Assembly: GCA_019416685.1 (NCBI GenBank)
Contig: DXWV01000100.1
Coordinates: forward strand, 1-63,602
Direction: 5' to 3'
Source of the DNA: Bacteroides sp.
GTDB taxonomy: Bacteria > Bacteroidota > Bacteroidia > Bacteroidales > Bacteroidaceae
Length of the DNA stretch: 63,602 nucleotides
The translations under genes were made by a program, and so were the position numbers. Shown here piece after piece: positions 18,562-27,711 of the stretch. The first letter of the stretch is position 1. Every line of letters begins with the position of its first letter. Below the pieces are notes generated by a model, which had not been told where the DNA came from, searched no databases, and was given only the letters and a program-made list of their open reading frames with translations.

Positions 18562-19263
18562 ATGGTAAAGATAAACTTGTCAGACATAGATATCTCGGAA
18601 AAATTATCCGATATGTGGGCTCCCTTGAATAATGAACAAAGAGAGTTCCTGACGAACAATTTTACTCTACAAAATTACAAAAAGAATGAAGTTATCTATT
18701 GTGAAGGTGAAACACCTACACATTTAATGTGTCTACTCAGTGGAAAAGTAAAAATATTCAAAGAAGGAGTTGGAGGTCGAAGCCAGATCATTCGTATGAT
18801 TAAACCTACCGAATATTTTGCATACCGTGCCTTTTTTGCGAAAGAAGATTTTGTCACTGCTGCTGCGGCTTTCGAGCCATCCCTTATCGGACTGATACCT
18901 ATGAGTGCTATTATGACTCTGGTAACCCAAAACAATGATCTTGCCATGTTTTTCATCCGCCAATTGTCCATTGACCTTGGAATTGCAGATGAACGGACTG
19001 TCAACCTGACTCAAAAACACATTCGCGGACGACTGGCTGAGTCTCTCATATTCCTAAAAGAAAGTTATGGACTTGAAGAAGATGGTTCTACCTTAAGTAT
19101 CTATCTGTCGCGCGAAGACCTGGCCAACCTTTCTAATATGACTACCTCTAATGCCATCCGTACGTTATCAAACTTTGCAACCGAACGCCTTATCACCATT
19201 GACGGAAGAAAAATTAAAATAATAGATGAAGAAAAGCTGAAGAAGATCAGCAAAATTGGATAA
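18562..19263 (+). CDS. cur: Crp/Fnr-family transcriptional regulator, Cur-like
   Basis: This 233-residue protein has an N-terminal cyclic-nucleotide-binding-type beta-roll (about 20-140; NEVIYCEGETPTHLMCLLSGKVKIF) and a C-terminal winged helix (about 160-225; LSREDLANLSNMTTSNAIRTLSNF). It lacks the Cys cluster of Fnr. The phosphate-binding cassette does not look like canonical cAMP-binding Crp. It resembles the Bacteroides carbohydrate master regulator Cur (BT4338 of B. thetaiotaomicron), which activates many PULs and fucose genes. From memory, in that species it sits next to glutamine synthetase, matching glnN here apart from the intervening PUL. The Cur identity is recollection-based; the family assignment is firm. 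Confidence 0.85.
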   Translation: MVKINLSDIDISEKLSDMWAPLNNEQREFLTNNFTLQNYKKNEVIYCEGETPTHLMCLLSGKVKIFKEGVGGRSQIIRMIKPTEYFAYRAFFAKEDFVTAAAAFEPSLIGLIPMSAIMTLVTQNNDLAMFFIRQLSIDLGIADERTVNLTQKHIRGRLAESLIFLKESYGLEEDGSTLSIYLSREDLANLSNMTTSNAIRTLSNFATERLITIDGRKIKIIDEEKLKKISKIG

Positions 19264-19304
19264 TTTTTTATCTCAATTATATAACTTAACACACATTTCG
19301 TACC

Positions 19305-21740
19305 ATGAAAAAAGGAATTTCCTTCTTTCTTTTGTCTCTGTTATTCATCACCCCCGGATGTAAAGATTCAAAAGAAACAGTGAACGAGTACAATCTCGTT
19401 CCATTGCCTAACCAAATGACGCCCCAGCAAGGACGTTTTGAGTTAAACAAAACAGTCAAAGTTATTACAGCCGGTTGTACGCCGGAAGTACAAAACATTG
19501 CAGACAGTCTCATCGGCCGTCTGGCAACAACCTCCGGATTGTCGCTAGAACGGACAGACAAGGAGCATGCCGGTAATCCTTCCATTACTTTTATAACACA
19601 AGAAGGCATGCCTCAGGAAGGGTATAAATTATCAGTTACTCCAACTTACATTACAATTACCGCATCACAACCCAACGGTTTCTTCTACGGTGTACAAACA
19701 CTCTACCAACTTCTGCCTCCGGCTGTTTATGGAAAAGAGTGCAATAAACGTGCTGACTGGTCAATACCTGCTGTAGAAATAGAAGATGCCCCTCGTTTCG
19801 CATATCGTGGAATGATGCTTGACGTTTGTCGTAACTTCTCTCCCATAGAATACGTATATAAGTTCATCGATATGCTTGCCATGCACAAAATGAACACTTT
19901 TCACTGGCATCTGACAGATGATCAGGGATGGAGAATTGAAATCAAAAAATTCCCCAAACTTATGGAAATCGGTTCTAAAAGGAAAGAGACACTTATAGAT
20001 TATTACTTTACCAACTATCCGCAAATATTTGATGGAAAAGAAGTTGGGGGATATTATACTCAGGAACAAATTAAAGACGTAGTGGCTTATGCCGCCAGCA
20101 AATACATCACGGTTATCCCTGAGATTGAGATGCCGGGACATGCCATTGCTGCTATTGCCTCTTATCCGGAACTTTCATGTACGCCTGACACCACCTACGA
20201 TGTAACCGGAACATGGGGGGTATTCGACCAGGTATACTGTCCGAAAGAAGAGACTTTTAAATTTCTGGAAGGAGTTCTTGACGAAGTAATTGAGCTATTT
20301 CCGAGTGCATACATTCATGTGGGAGGTGATGAATGCCCTAAGACTGCATGGAAGAACTGTGCACACTGCCAGGGGCTTATCAAACAATTAGGATTGAAAG
20401 ACGATACAACCCCTAACCCCGCGGACGGCAAACTGCATACAAAAGAAGAAAAGCTGCAAAGCTATTTCGTCACTCGTATGGAAAAATATATCAACAGTAA
20501 AGGACGTAATATCATTGGTTGGGATGAGATTCTCGAAGGGGGATTGGCACCTAATGCCACTGTCATGTCATGGAGAGGTGTAGACGGAGGAATGAATGCC
20601 GCCAAACTGGGACACAATGCCATCATGACCCCCAGTCCTTATATGTACGTAGATTATTATCAGGAAGACCCCGAAACAGCACCAGTTACTATCGGCGGAT
20701 ATGTCACTTTGAAGATGACCTATACTTACAACCCAGTGGCAGATGATGCCGACGAACTGGTAAAGAAGCACATTATTGGTGTACAGGGAAATGCCTGGAC
20801 AGAATATATGCAAAATAATGATCGCCGTGATTATCAGATATTCCCCAAAGCAATAGCTATTTCAGAAACAGGATGGACGCTGAACCAAAACAAAAACTGG
20901 AAAAATTTCTGTCAGCGTATGGCAGAAGAGTTTGAACGTTTAGACATACTGAACGTCAAAGCGTGCCGTAACTTTTTTGATGTAAATGTCAATACACACG
21001 TAGAAAACGATACATTAAACGTGATATTGGAAAGCTATTATCCGGATGCTGAAATTCGATACACCACAGACGGAAGTGAACCGAATATCAAATCCGCACT
21101 TTACACAACACCTTTCCCACTGCAAGGAAAGCTTGACCTGAAAGCCGCTGCATTCAAAAATGGTAAAATGTTAGGTGAAATCCGGCACAAACCTCTTTAT
21201 GGCAATCTGATTAGCGGAAAAAGTTTCGTGGTAAATCCTTCCCTGGGATGGATGAAGGGAGATATTTTCGGAGAAAATGATTTATTCGGTGCAGACAAAA
21301 CCACCTTCGGACTAACAAATGGCAAACGTGGAAATAACGCATCTTATACTCCATGGACAAGTTTTTCCATGAATGAAAAACGTAAAGAAGTAGAATTCAT
21401 AGTACAACTTGATAAACCAACTCAAATCAGTCAGGTAGTATTTGGTTCATTATTTAATCCGGCCTATCGTATTTTGCCCGCAGGTGCTGCTACGGTAGAG
21501 ATTTCAGCCGATGGTAAAGAATACCAGAAAGTTGCAGAAGAGACGTTTACCCGTCAGCTTCCGGATAAAGGAAGAAAAGCGTATACTGATTCTATTTTCT
21601 TCAATCCTGTTGAAGCCACTTATGTAAAAGTAAAAATCCAAAATGGAGGAACCTTACGTAACGGTATTGATTGCAGAAAAGATACTCCGGAAGACATCAT
21701 ACAGGCAGATCTGTATCTTGACGAAATAGAGATCTATTAA
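19305..21740 (+). CDS. Beta-N-acetylhexosaminidase, GH20 lipoprotein
   Basis: Removes terminal beta-linked GlcNAc or GalNAc by substrate-assisted catalysis. The 811-residue protein has a lipoprotein signal ending FITPGC (C19) and a GH20b N-terminal domain (about 28-155). The catalytic barrel (160-530) contains TFHWHLTDDQGWR and the diagnostic HVGGDEC with D342-E343. C-terminal modules follow: a CHB_HEX_C-like stretch (IRYTTDGSEPN) and a discoidin-like beta-sandwich (about 630-811). It is 42 bases after the regulator gene and may be co-transcribed. As a periplasmic or surface enzyme it could act on glycans processed by the neighbouring PUL, though it is not in that operon. Confidence 0.95.
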   Translation: MKKGISFFLLSLLFITPGCKDSKETVNEYNLVPLPNQMTPQQGRFELNKTVKVITAGCTPEVQNIADSLIGRLATTSGLSLERTDKEHAGNPSITFITQEGMPQEGYKLSVTPTYITITASQPNGFFYGVQTLYQLLPPAVYGKECNKRADWSIPAVEIEDAPRFAYRGMMLDVCRNFSPIEYVYKFIDMLAMHKMNTFHWHLTDDQGWRIEIKKFPKLMEIGSKRKETLIDYYFTNYPQIFDGKEVGGYYTQEQIKDVVAYAASKYITVIPEIEMPGHAIAAIASYPELSCTPDTTYDVTGTWGVFDQVYCPKEETFKFLEGVLDEVIELFPSAYIHVGGDECPKTAWKNCAHCQGLIKQLGLKDDTTPNPADGKLHTKEEKLQSYFVTRMEKYINSKGRNIIGWDEILEGGLAPNATVMSWRGVDGGMNAAKLGHNAIMTPSPYMYVDYYQEDPETAPVTIGGYVTLKMTYTYNPVADDADELVKKHIIGVQGNAWTEYMQNNDRRDYQIFPKAIAISETGWTLNQNKNWKNFCQRMAEEFERLDILNVKACRNFFDVNVNTHVENDTLNVILESYYPDAEIRYTTDGSEPNIKSALYTTPFPLQGKLDLKAAAFKNGKMLGEIRHKPLYGNLISGKSFVVNPSLGWMKGDIFGENDLFGADKTTFGLTNGKRGNNASYTPWTSFSMNEKRKEVEFIVQLDKPTQISQVVFGSLFNPAYRILPAGAATVEISADGKEYQKVAEETFTRQLPDKGRKAYTDSIFFNPVEATYVKVKIQNGGTLRNGIDCRKDTPEDIIQADLYLDEIEIY

Positions 21741-21792
21741 GAAGAAAAGCAATATAGCTAAAAGACATAATCAACTGATAATCAGAACTTAT

Positions 21793-21884
21793 AAGAATGT
21801 ACACTTTTGTATGACAAGAATGTACATTCTTATATAACAAGAATGTACACCTTTACCATACAAGAGTGTACATTTTTACATTGT
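21793..21884 (+). repeat. Four tandem 23-bp repeats with core AAGAATGTACA
   Basis: Units start at 21793, 21816, 21839 and 21862. The first three begin AAGAATGTACA, the fourth AAGAGTGTACA, and the following 12 bases are T-rich and variable. The core contains the palindrome TGTACA. The 23-base spacing is close to two helical turns. The array lies between the convergent hexosaminidase and trxB genes, just before their shared terminator. There are no unique spacers, so this is not a CRISPR array. Confidence 0.85.
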
Positions 21885-21925
21885 GGGAAAACTTACATTC
21901 ATTTTTTGACTCTGGTTATCAATAA

Positions 21926-21960
21926 AAAACGGATTGCACTTTAACAGTACAATCCGTTTT
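21926..21960. terminator. Bidirectional terminator between the hexosaminidase gene and trxB
   Basis: AAAACGGATTG (21926-21936) pairs with CAATCCGTTTT (21950-21960), a perfect 11-bp stem with a 13-nt loop. It has A and T runs at the two ends, so it can work in both directions for the convergent genes. Confidence 0.8.
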
Positions 21961-21982
21961 ATAATATATGATGGGTTTATTA

Positions 21983-22930
21983 TTAAAGCCCTTTTTCAGA
22001 CAAATAGCGTTCTGCTTCAATAGCAGCCTTACAACCGCTGCCTGCAGCAGTAATAGCCTGACGGTAATGTGGATCGGCAACATCACCGGCGGCGAAAACA
22101 CCCGGTACCTTTGTACGGGGAGTATCCCCTTCTGTAATGATATAGCCCACTTCATCCGTATCAAGATAGGATTTGAAAATATCAGAATTCGGTTTATGGC
22201 CAATAGCCAGGAAAAATCCGTCTATAGGCAATGTATAACGTTCTTCACCTGGTTCACCCCAGCGCTTCACAAGGCTCATACCTTCCACACCATTCTCACC
22301 GAACAGGCCAACAACATTGTGTTCGAACAACACCTCTATCTTATCATGATTCAACACACGTTCCTGCATAATTTTCGATGCACGCAGATAAGGCTTACGA
22401 ACAACAAGATATACCTTTGAAGCCAATCCGGCAAGGTAAACAGCTTCTTCACAAGCCGTATCACCACCACCCACAACAGCAACCACTTTTTTACGATAAA
22501 AGAATCCATCGCAAGTAGCACAAGCACTTACACCCATTCCGGCATATTTCTTTTCATCTTCCAGCCCCAGATATTTTGCCGTAGCACCGGTTGCTATAAT
22601 TAATGTTTCTGCCTCAATCTCCTTTTCTCCGTCAATGGTAATTTTATAGGGTGCTTTACTCAAATCCGAAGCAGTAGCAATACCGAAGCGGATATCTGCA
22701 CCAAAACGCTCGGCTTGTGTACGCAAATCTTCCATCAGTTGCGGACCACTGATACCTTGCGGATATCCGGGAAAGTTCTCCACATCTGTGGTAGTTGTCA
22801 ACTGTCCACCAGGTTGTATTCCTTCATAAAGTACGGGAGATAAGTTTGCACGCCCCGCATATATCGCTGCCGTATATCCGGCAGGACCTGAACCAATAAT
22901 CAGGCATCTTACTTTTTCTGTTTCCACCAT
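21983..22930 (-). CDS. trxB: Thioredoxin-disulfide reductase
   Basis: This cytoplasmic FAD enzyme uses NADPH to reduce thioredoxin. The 315-residue protein shows the FAD-binding GSGPAG (13-18), the redox-active CATC (C137, C140), the NADPH-binding GGGDTA (154-159), and the C-terminal FAD motif VPGVFAAGDVAD. Length and order are standard for bacterial TrxB. It is downstream of lolA by 91 bases in the same direction and probably belongs to the ftsK-lolA-trxB transcript, although an internal promoter cannot be excluded. Confidence 0.97.
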   Translation of the reverse strand: MVETEKVRCLIIGSGPAGYTAAIYAGRANLSPVLYEGIQPGGQLTTTTDVENFPGYPQGISGPQLMEDLRTQAERFGADIRFGIATASDLSKAPYKITIDGEKEIEAETLIIATGATAKYLGLEDEKKYAGMGVSACATCDGFFYRKKVVAVVGGGDTACEEAVYLAGLASKVYLVVRKPYLRASKIMQERVLNHDKIEVLFEHNVVGLFGENGVEGMSLVKRWGEPGEERYTLPIDGFFLAIGHKPNSDIFKSYLDTDEVGYIITEGDTPRTKVPGVFAAGDVADPHYRQAITAAGSGCKAAIEAERYLSEKGL

Positions 22931-23021
22931 TCTATTTATTATTTATTCCCTATGATCATGGCTATTATTTAATATTCATCACACAGGTACGTTTACTATT
23001 TATGATTGAAAAAATTACTAT

Positions 23022-23666
23022 TTATCTTAAATCTATGACTTCGGCAGTAGGGTATTGTTTTTTATCAAATACAAAAACAGAGTCAGACAGTTTCAAACCT
23101 GTTTGATATTTGGTAATGGTTATCTCACTCCGACTACCATCACGTTGTTCCACTTTTATATAAACAGGCTGATAAGTACTTTTCACTACATAAAGTACAA
23201 TACGGGACAAATCCTGTTTTTTATCTGTTGCAGTGAGGATCACCTCATACACCTGTCTCCCATGAAAATCTGCCACTTTCCCTAATTCATAATCAAACCC
23301 TTTCTTATAAAGATAGAGCAATGCATACGGATTCAAGCCCTGTAATTCAACTTCAGTAGGAGTACTAATATTTACCTCATCATTTTGAGTAAGATAACTC
23401 CACTGCGTTTTTCCATCAAACCATGAAACCGTCTCAGCTGTTTTCAGAAAAAACTTCTCTCCTTTCAGCTCAATGGTTCCGGCAGCCGTTCCTACAGAAT
23501 GCCCTTTATTAAAAGCCTGTACACTAAAATCAGCTTTTACTCCACCTGCTTTTTCAAAAGCGGCAGCCGTTTTATCAAGCACAAGTTTTGCCTGCGCTTG
23601 TTTTTGGGCAAGTACAGGCAAAGTAGTAAGTAAAGCTATCAAAATGTTAAAAATGTACTTCTTCAT
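23022..23666 (-). CDS. LolA-like periplasmic outer-membrane lipoprotein carrier
   Basis: LolA proteins ferry lipoproteins across the periplasm to the outer membrane. The 214-residue protein has a signal peptide (about 1-20, ending LPVLAQ) followed by the LolA-type open beta-barrel sequence. Recognisable parts are GGVKADFSVQAFNKG, GEKFFLKTAETVSWFDGKTQWSY, and NPYALLYLYKKGFDYELG. It follows ftsK by 20 bases. The ftsK-lolA order is also seen in many other bacteria, which supports the call. No Lol ABC genes are nearby. Confidence 0.88.
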   Translation of the reverse strand: MKKYIFNILIALLTTLPVLAQKQAQAKLVLDKTAAAFEKAGGVKADFSVQAFNKGHSVGTAAGTIELKGEKFFLKTAETVSWFDGKTQWSYLTQNDEVNISTPTEVELQGLNPYALLYLYKKGFDYELGKVADFHGRQVYEVILTATDKKQDLSRIVLYVVKSTYQPVYIKVEQRDGSRSEITITKYQTGLKLSDSVFVFDKKQYPTAEVIDLR

Positions 23667-23685
23667 TTGTCTTATTAACGCTTGC

Positions 23686-26181
23686 TTATTGTAAATTGTT
23701 CAATCTCATTTCGAGGTCATTTTCATCCATACATAAAACGTCGCGTGCCTTACTTCCCTGCGTTGGGCCAACGATTCCGGCTTTTTCCAATTGGTCCATA
23801 ATACGCCCTGCACGATTATACCCAATAGAGAATTTACGCTGAATCAGAGACGTAGAACCCTGCTGATGAATAACAATCAACCGGGCTGCTTCTTCAAACA
23901 GCGGATCGAGACGTCCCATATCCACATCTCCCAGGTCACTACCTCCATCTTCACTCACATATTCGGGTAAGAAAAAGGCAGTCGGATATCCTTGCTGTTT
24001 TGCAATAAACTTAGTGATCTCCTCCACCTCCGGCGTATCAATAAATGCACACTGTACACGCACAGGATCTGCCCCCTGTAGGAAAAGCATATCTCCGCGC
24101 CCTATCAGCTGATTGGCTCCCGGACGGTCAAGAATTGTACGTGAATCCATCATTGCCGAAACGCGGAAAGCAACACGCGCCGGGAAGTTCGCTTTGATCG
24201 TACCTGTAATAATGTTTGTTGTAGGACGCTGTGTAGCAATAATCATATGGATACCTACCGCACGCGCCAGCTGGGCAATACGGGCAATAGGTAATTCTAT
24301 CTCTTTTCCGGCAGTCATTATCAAATCACCAAACTCATCAATAACTACCACAATATAAGGCATAAACTTATGTCCCTTCTCGGGGTTCAGACGGCGATTG
24401 ACAAATTTCTCGTTATACTCCTTTATATTGCGTACATGCGCCATCTTCAACAAATCATAACGGGTATCCATCTCCACACATACAGAGTTAAGCGTCTGCA
24501 CAACCTTCGTCACATCCGTAATAATGGCATCACCTCCATCGGGCAACTTGGCAAGGAAATGATGCTCAATAACCGAATAAATACTAAACTCTACTTTCTT
24601 CGGATCGACAAGTACAAACTTCAGTTCTGCCGGATGTTTCTTATACAATAAAGAAGTAATGATTGCATTCAGTCCCACAGATTTACCTTGTCCGGTAGCA
24701 CCTGCTACCAATACGTGCGGCATTTTACAAAGGTCTACCATAAACACCTCATTCGTGATTGTCTTACCAAATGCAATCGGCAAATCATAGGTAGACTCCT
24801 GAAATTTCTTACTGCCGATAATACTTTGTCCTGAAACGATTTTAGGGTTAGAGTTCGGTACTTCAATACCGATTGTTCCTTTTCCGGGAATCGGAGCAAT
24901 AATACGAATTCCCAATGCCGAAAGACTCAATGCAATATCATCTTCCAGCCCACGGATCTTCGAAATACGTACCCCCTGTTCAGGAGTAATTTCATAAAGA
25001 GTTACAGTAGGTCCTACAGTTGCCTTGATCGTACTGATCTCGATACCAAAGCTCCTCAATGTATTGATAATCTTATCTTTATTAGCATTCTGTTCCTCCA
25101 TATTAATGGTAGGCTCATTGTTCTCAAAATGCCTCATCAGGTCAATACCGGGAAAACGATAATTCTCAAGATCGAGTTTCGGATTGTAAGGTTCAGTTTC
25201 TTTGCCCTGATAATTTTCATCTTCGTCAGCAGCGGCCTCAACTTCAAAAGCAGGTTCTTTATCGGTCAGTTCATTCACAACAGGTACCGGATCGGGGGTA
25301 GTCTGTTCAAAAGTCATTGTTACTCCCTCCTCCTCTTTCGATGGATCATCATTGGTTTCTGACGGCATAACAAATTCCGGTTCTTTCATTTCAGACTCCG
25401 TTTTAACCTCTTTAGGAGCTGGTGTCTGCCGGAAAGTCCGGTCCATAGAAAATTCTACTTCGTGAGGTTTCGGGTTGGCAAATTCAGGCTTTACCTGTTC
25501 GGCAACAGGGCTTTCTTCCTGCTGCTCTTCTCTTCTCTCTTTACGACTACGTTTCAGAAAACTAAGGCTAAAAAGTTTACGTAACCATATGACTGTACGG
25601 GCACTGATATAAATAAGGAAACAGATTGCCGTGACAAGCAAAATCATCCAAACCCCAGGCTGTCCCACCTGTGAAGTCAGCCAATTGGCTACATTATATC
25701 CATGACGTCCTCCCAGATAGATGAATGAATCCTGATAACTGTCCATAAAAGCAAAACCAAAGAATACAGAAAACCAGACAAGCAGCAATGCACATCCAAT
25801 AAACCATTTCCACAAACGTACAATCCGCACACGCATCAGTTTCAACCCCGCCACAGCCAGAAAAATAAGAATAAAGAATGACGAAACCCCGAAGCAATCA
25901 TTTATAAGATAACTGGCCAATTGTGCTCCCCGCGAACCGGCATAGTTCTTCACATGGTTGTTCACGGTGGACAAATCATGCGGATTCCCGCTATCAATAA
26001 TACTCTGATCTGCAGCTCCCGTAAAAAAGAAAGAAGAGAAAGCCAGCAATAAATAAACAGAGAATATCACCAATACCAAACCAAGAACAAAGTGAATGGT
26101 TTCATTTTTGAAAAATACTATGAACTTATTAGTAGAAGGCACCTTTGATTCTGCCTCTTTATCTGATTTCTTTTTTGCCAT
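23686..26181 (-). CDS. ftsK: DNA translocase FtsK
   Basis: This septal motor pumps chromosome ends during division and activates XerCD at dif. The 831-residue protein has four to five membrane segments in residues 25-200 and an acidic linker (about 210-340). The translocase domain carries the Walker A motif GATGQGKS (494-501) and a Walker B ending VVVIDEFGDLI. A C-terminal gamma winged helix (LIVIHQQGSTSLIQRKFSIGYNRAGRIMDQLE) recognises KOPS-type sequences. It is first gene of the operon with lolA and probably trxB. Confidence 0.97.
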   Translation of the reverse strand: MAKKKSDKEAESKVPSTNKFIVFFKNETIHFVLGLVLVIFSVYLLLAFSSFFFTGAADQSIIDSGNPHDLSTVNNHVKNYAGSRGAQLASYLINDCFGVSSFFILIFLAVAGLKLMRVRIVRLWKWFIGCALLLVWFSVFFGFAFMDSYQDSFIYLGGRHGYNVANWLTSQVGQPGVWMILLVTAICFLIYISARTVIWLRKLFSLSFLKRSRKERREEQQEESPVAEQVKPEFANPKPHEVEFSMDRTFRQTPAPKEVKTESEMKEPEFVMPSETNDDPSKEEEGVTMTFEQTTPDPVPVVNELTDKEPAFEVEAAADEDENYQGKETEPYNPKLDLENYRFPGIDLMRHFENNEPTINMEEQNANKDKIINTLRSFGIEISTIKATVGPTVTLYEITPEQGVRISKIRGLEDDIALSLSALGIRIIAPIPGKGTIGIEVPNSNPKIVSGQSIIGSKKFQESTYDLPIAFGKTITNEVFMVDLCKMPHVLVAGATGQGKSVGLNAIITSLLYKKHPAELKFVLVDPKKVEFSIYSVIEHHFLAKLPDGGDAIITDVTKVVQTLNSVCVEMDTRYDLLKMAHVRNIKEYNEKFVNRRLNPEKGHKFMPYIVVVIDEFGDLIMTAGKEIELPIARIAQLARAVGIHMIIATQRPTTNIITGTIKANFPARVAFRVSAMMDSRTILDRPGANQLIGRGDMLFLQGADPVRVQCAFIDTPEVEEITKFIAKQQGYPTAFFLPEYVSEDGGSDLGDVDMGRLDPLFEEAARLIVIHQQGSTSLIQRKFSIGYNRAGRIMDQLEKAGIVGPTQGSKARDVLCMDENDLEMRLNNLQ

Positions 26182-26216
26182 ATTGCGTCTTTTATACCTT
26201 ATATAATACTAAAGCG

Positions 26217-26224
26217 CAAAAGTA
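26217..26224 (-). promoter_or_regulatory. ftsK promoter, -7 box
   Basis: The minus strand reads TACTTTTG, matching TAnnTTTG, 36 bases upstream of the ftsK ATG. The neighbouring plus-strand promoter at 26322 makes this a divergent promoter region. Confidence 0.65.
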
Positions 26225-26321
26225 GTAAAAAAACAATTTTCTTCCTAACTGTTGCCTTTAAAGTTATTAGCCATCAAAAAGAATCTCTTACTAATCCTCT
26301 CACTCTTTCAATCCTTTTTCT

Positions 26322-26329
26322 TACCTTTG
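26322..26329 (+). promoter_or_regulatory. -7 box of the DUF5063 gene
   Basis: TACCTTTG matches TAnnTTTG and lies 20 bases before the ATG at 26349. It probably drives the DUF5063, exonuclease and methyltransferase genes together. Confidence 0.65.
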
Positions 26330-26348
26330 CGTTTCAATTCAAGCAGAT

Positions 26349-27014
26349 ATGAAAAAAGAAAGTCTGGTAATATTTGATAAAAATGTAATAGAATTCGTTA
26401 CGGTAGCCGCAGAATTCTGTGCTTTTCTCGAACGTTCCGAGAACATGAAGCGTAAGACATTTGTTGGTACAACACTAAAAATACTTCCTCTGCTTTATCT
26501 CAAAGCATCTATGCTTCCTAAGTGTGAAGTGATAGGTGATGAAGCGCCCGAAACTTATGTTACAGAGGAAATGTACGAAGTATTACGTATTAACCTGGCT
26601 GACATCATGGCCGAAAAGGATGATTATCTTGAAGTTTTCCTACCGGACATGGCATACAGTGATCAGCCCATTAAGAAAAATATATCGGAAGATCTTGCTG
26701 ATATTTATCAGGATATCCGGGACTTTATATTTGTATTCCAACTCGGACTGAACGAAACGATGAATGACTCCCTCGCCATCTGCCAGGAAAACTTTGGACT
26801 TTTATGGGGGCAAAAGTTAGTAAATACTTTGCGGGCACTCCATGACGTGAAGTATAACCAGGAGCCGGAGGAGGAAGAGGAAGAAGAAGTTGAAGAAGAT
26901 GAGTATGAACCTGGGAATGATGGTTGTCACTGCGATGACGAAGATTGCCATTGTGGAGAGAATGACGACTGTCATTGTCACGATCATGGCTGTCATTGCC
27001 ATGACAACGAATAA
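26349..27014 (+). CDS. DUF5063 protein with a Cys-His-Cys-rich C-terminal tail
   Basis: This 221-residue soluble protein of unknown function has no signal peptide. Residues 1-168 are the mostly helical DUF5063 domain. After this comes an acidic run (about 172-186, mainly Glu), then a tail with four CHC triplets at 193-195, 200-202, 208-210 and 215-217, embedded in Asp and His. The spacings of 7, 8 and 7 residues look like a metal-binding module, perhaps for zinc, copper or nickel. The gene is 12 bases before an RNase D-like exonuclease, so a link to nucleic acid metabolism is possible but unproven. Confidence 0.85.
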   Translation: MKKESLVIFDKNVIEFVTVAAEFCAFLERSENMKRKTFVGTTLKILPLLYLKASMLPKCEVIGDEAPETYVTEEMYEVLRINLADIMAEKDDYLEVFLPDMAYSDQPIKKNISEDLADIYQDIRDFIFVFQLGLNETMNDSLAICQENFGLLWGQKLVNTLRALHDVKYNQEPEEEEEEEVEEDEYEPGNDGCHCDDEDCHCGENDDCHCHDHGCHCHDNE

Positions 27015-27026
27015 GAGAAGAAGAAA

Positions 27027-27674
27027 ATGGTCATAAAAAGAACAATAAGTAAAGAAGAAATAAAAGAATTGCCTAAAGCCGTTTTTGAAGGACCGATACA
27101 CGTGATTCAAAGCGAGAAAGAAGCAGACAAAGCCGTGGCATATCTACAAACCCAGCCTGTACTGGGCATTGATAGTGAGACCCGTCCGTCTTTCACTAAA
27201 GGACAATCTCATAAAGTCGCGCTATTACAAATATCCTCCAATGAATGCTGCTTTCTATTTCGCCTGAATATGACGGGGCTTACCCCGTCACTGATTGGAT
27301 TGCTGGAAAATCCGGAAGTAGTAAAAGTTGGATTGTCGCTACGTGATGATTTCATGATGCTACATAAACGTGCACCATTCACCCAGCAGGGTTGTGTGGA
27401 ATTACAGGATTATGTACGGCCTTTCGGCATTTTGGACAAAAGTCTGCAAAAAATATACGGCATCTTATTTAAAGAAAAGATATCCAAATCACAACGTCTC
27501 TCCAATTGGGAAGCGGATGTATTAACAGATGCCCAAAAGCAATATGCGGCAACAGATGCCTGGGCGTGCCTTCACATCTATAATTTATTGGAGGAATTGA
27601 AGCATACCGGCAACTTTGAAATAGAAGAAATTCCCGTAACTATAGAAGACGAACAGGGAACCCGCCCTCTCTAA
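27027..27674 (+). CDS. 3'-5' exonuclease, RNase D-like DEDDy family
   Basis: This 215-residue cytoplasmic nuclease has a single DEDD exonuclease domain. Motif I is GIDSETRPSF (D49, E51), motif II includes VVKVGLSLRDDFMML, and motif III is YAATDAWACLHIY near the C terminus. It lacks the HRDC domains of full RNase D, so it is a short-form member. The substrate, RNA or DNA, cannot be decided from the sequence. It lies between the DUF5063 gene and the rRNA methyltransferase gene. Confidence 0.92.
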   Translation: MVIKRTISKEEIKELPKAVFEGPIHVIQSEKEADKAVAYLQTQPVLGIDSETRPSFTKGQSHKVALLQISSNECCFLFRLNMTGLTPSLIGLLENPEVVKVGLSLRDDFMMLHKRAPFTQQGCVELQDYVRPFGILDKSLQKIYGILFKEKISKSQRLSNWEADVLTDAQKQYAATDAWACLHIYNLLEELKHTGNFEIEEIPVTIEDEQGTRPL

Positions 27675-27711
27675 AATTGTAAATCGTAAAATTGTAAATC
27701 CCTATATTTTC

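Noticed and set aside
21793..21884. CRISPR-like array
   Set aside because: Repeats are contiguous 23-bp units with no unique spacers, and no cas genes occur in the window.
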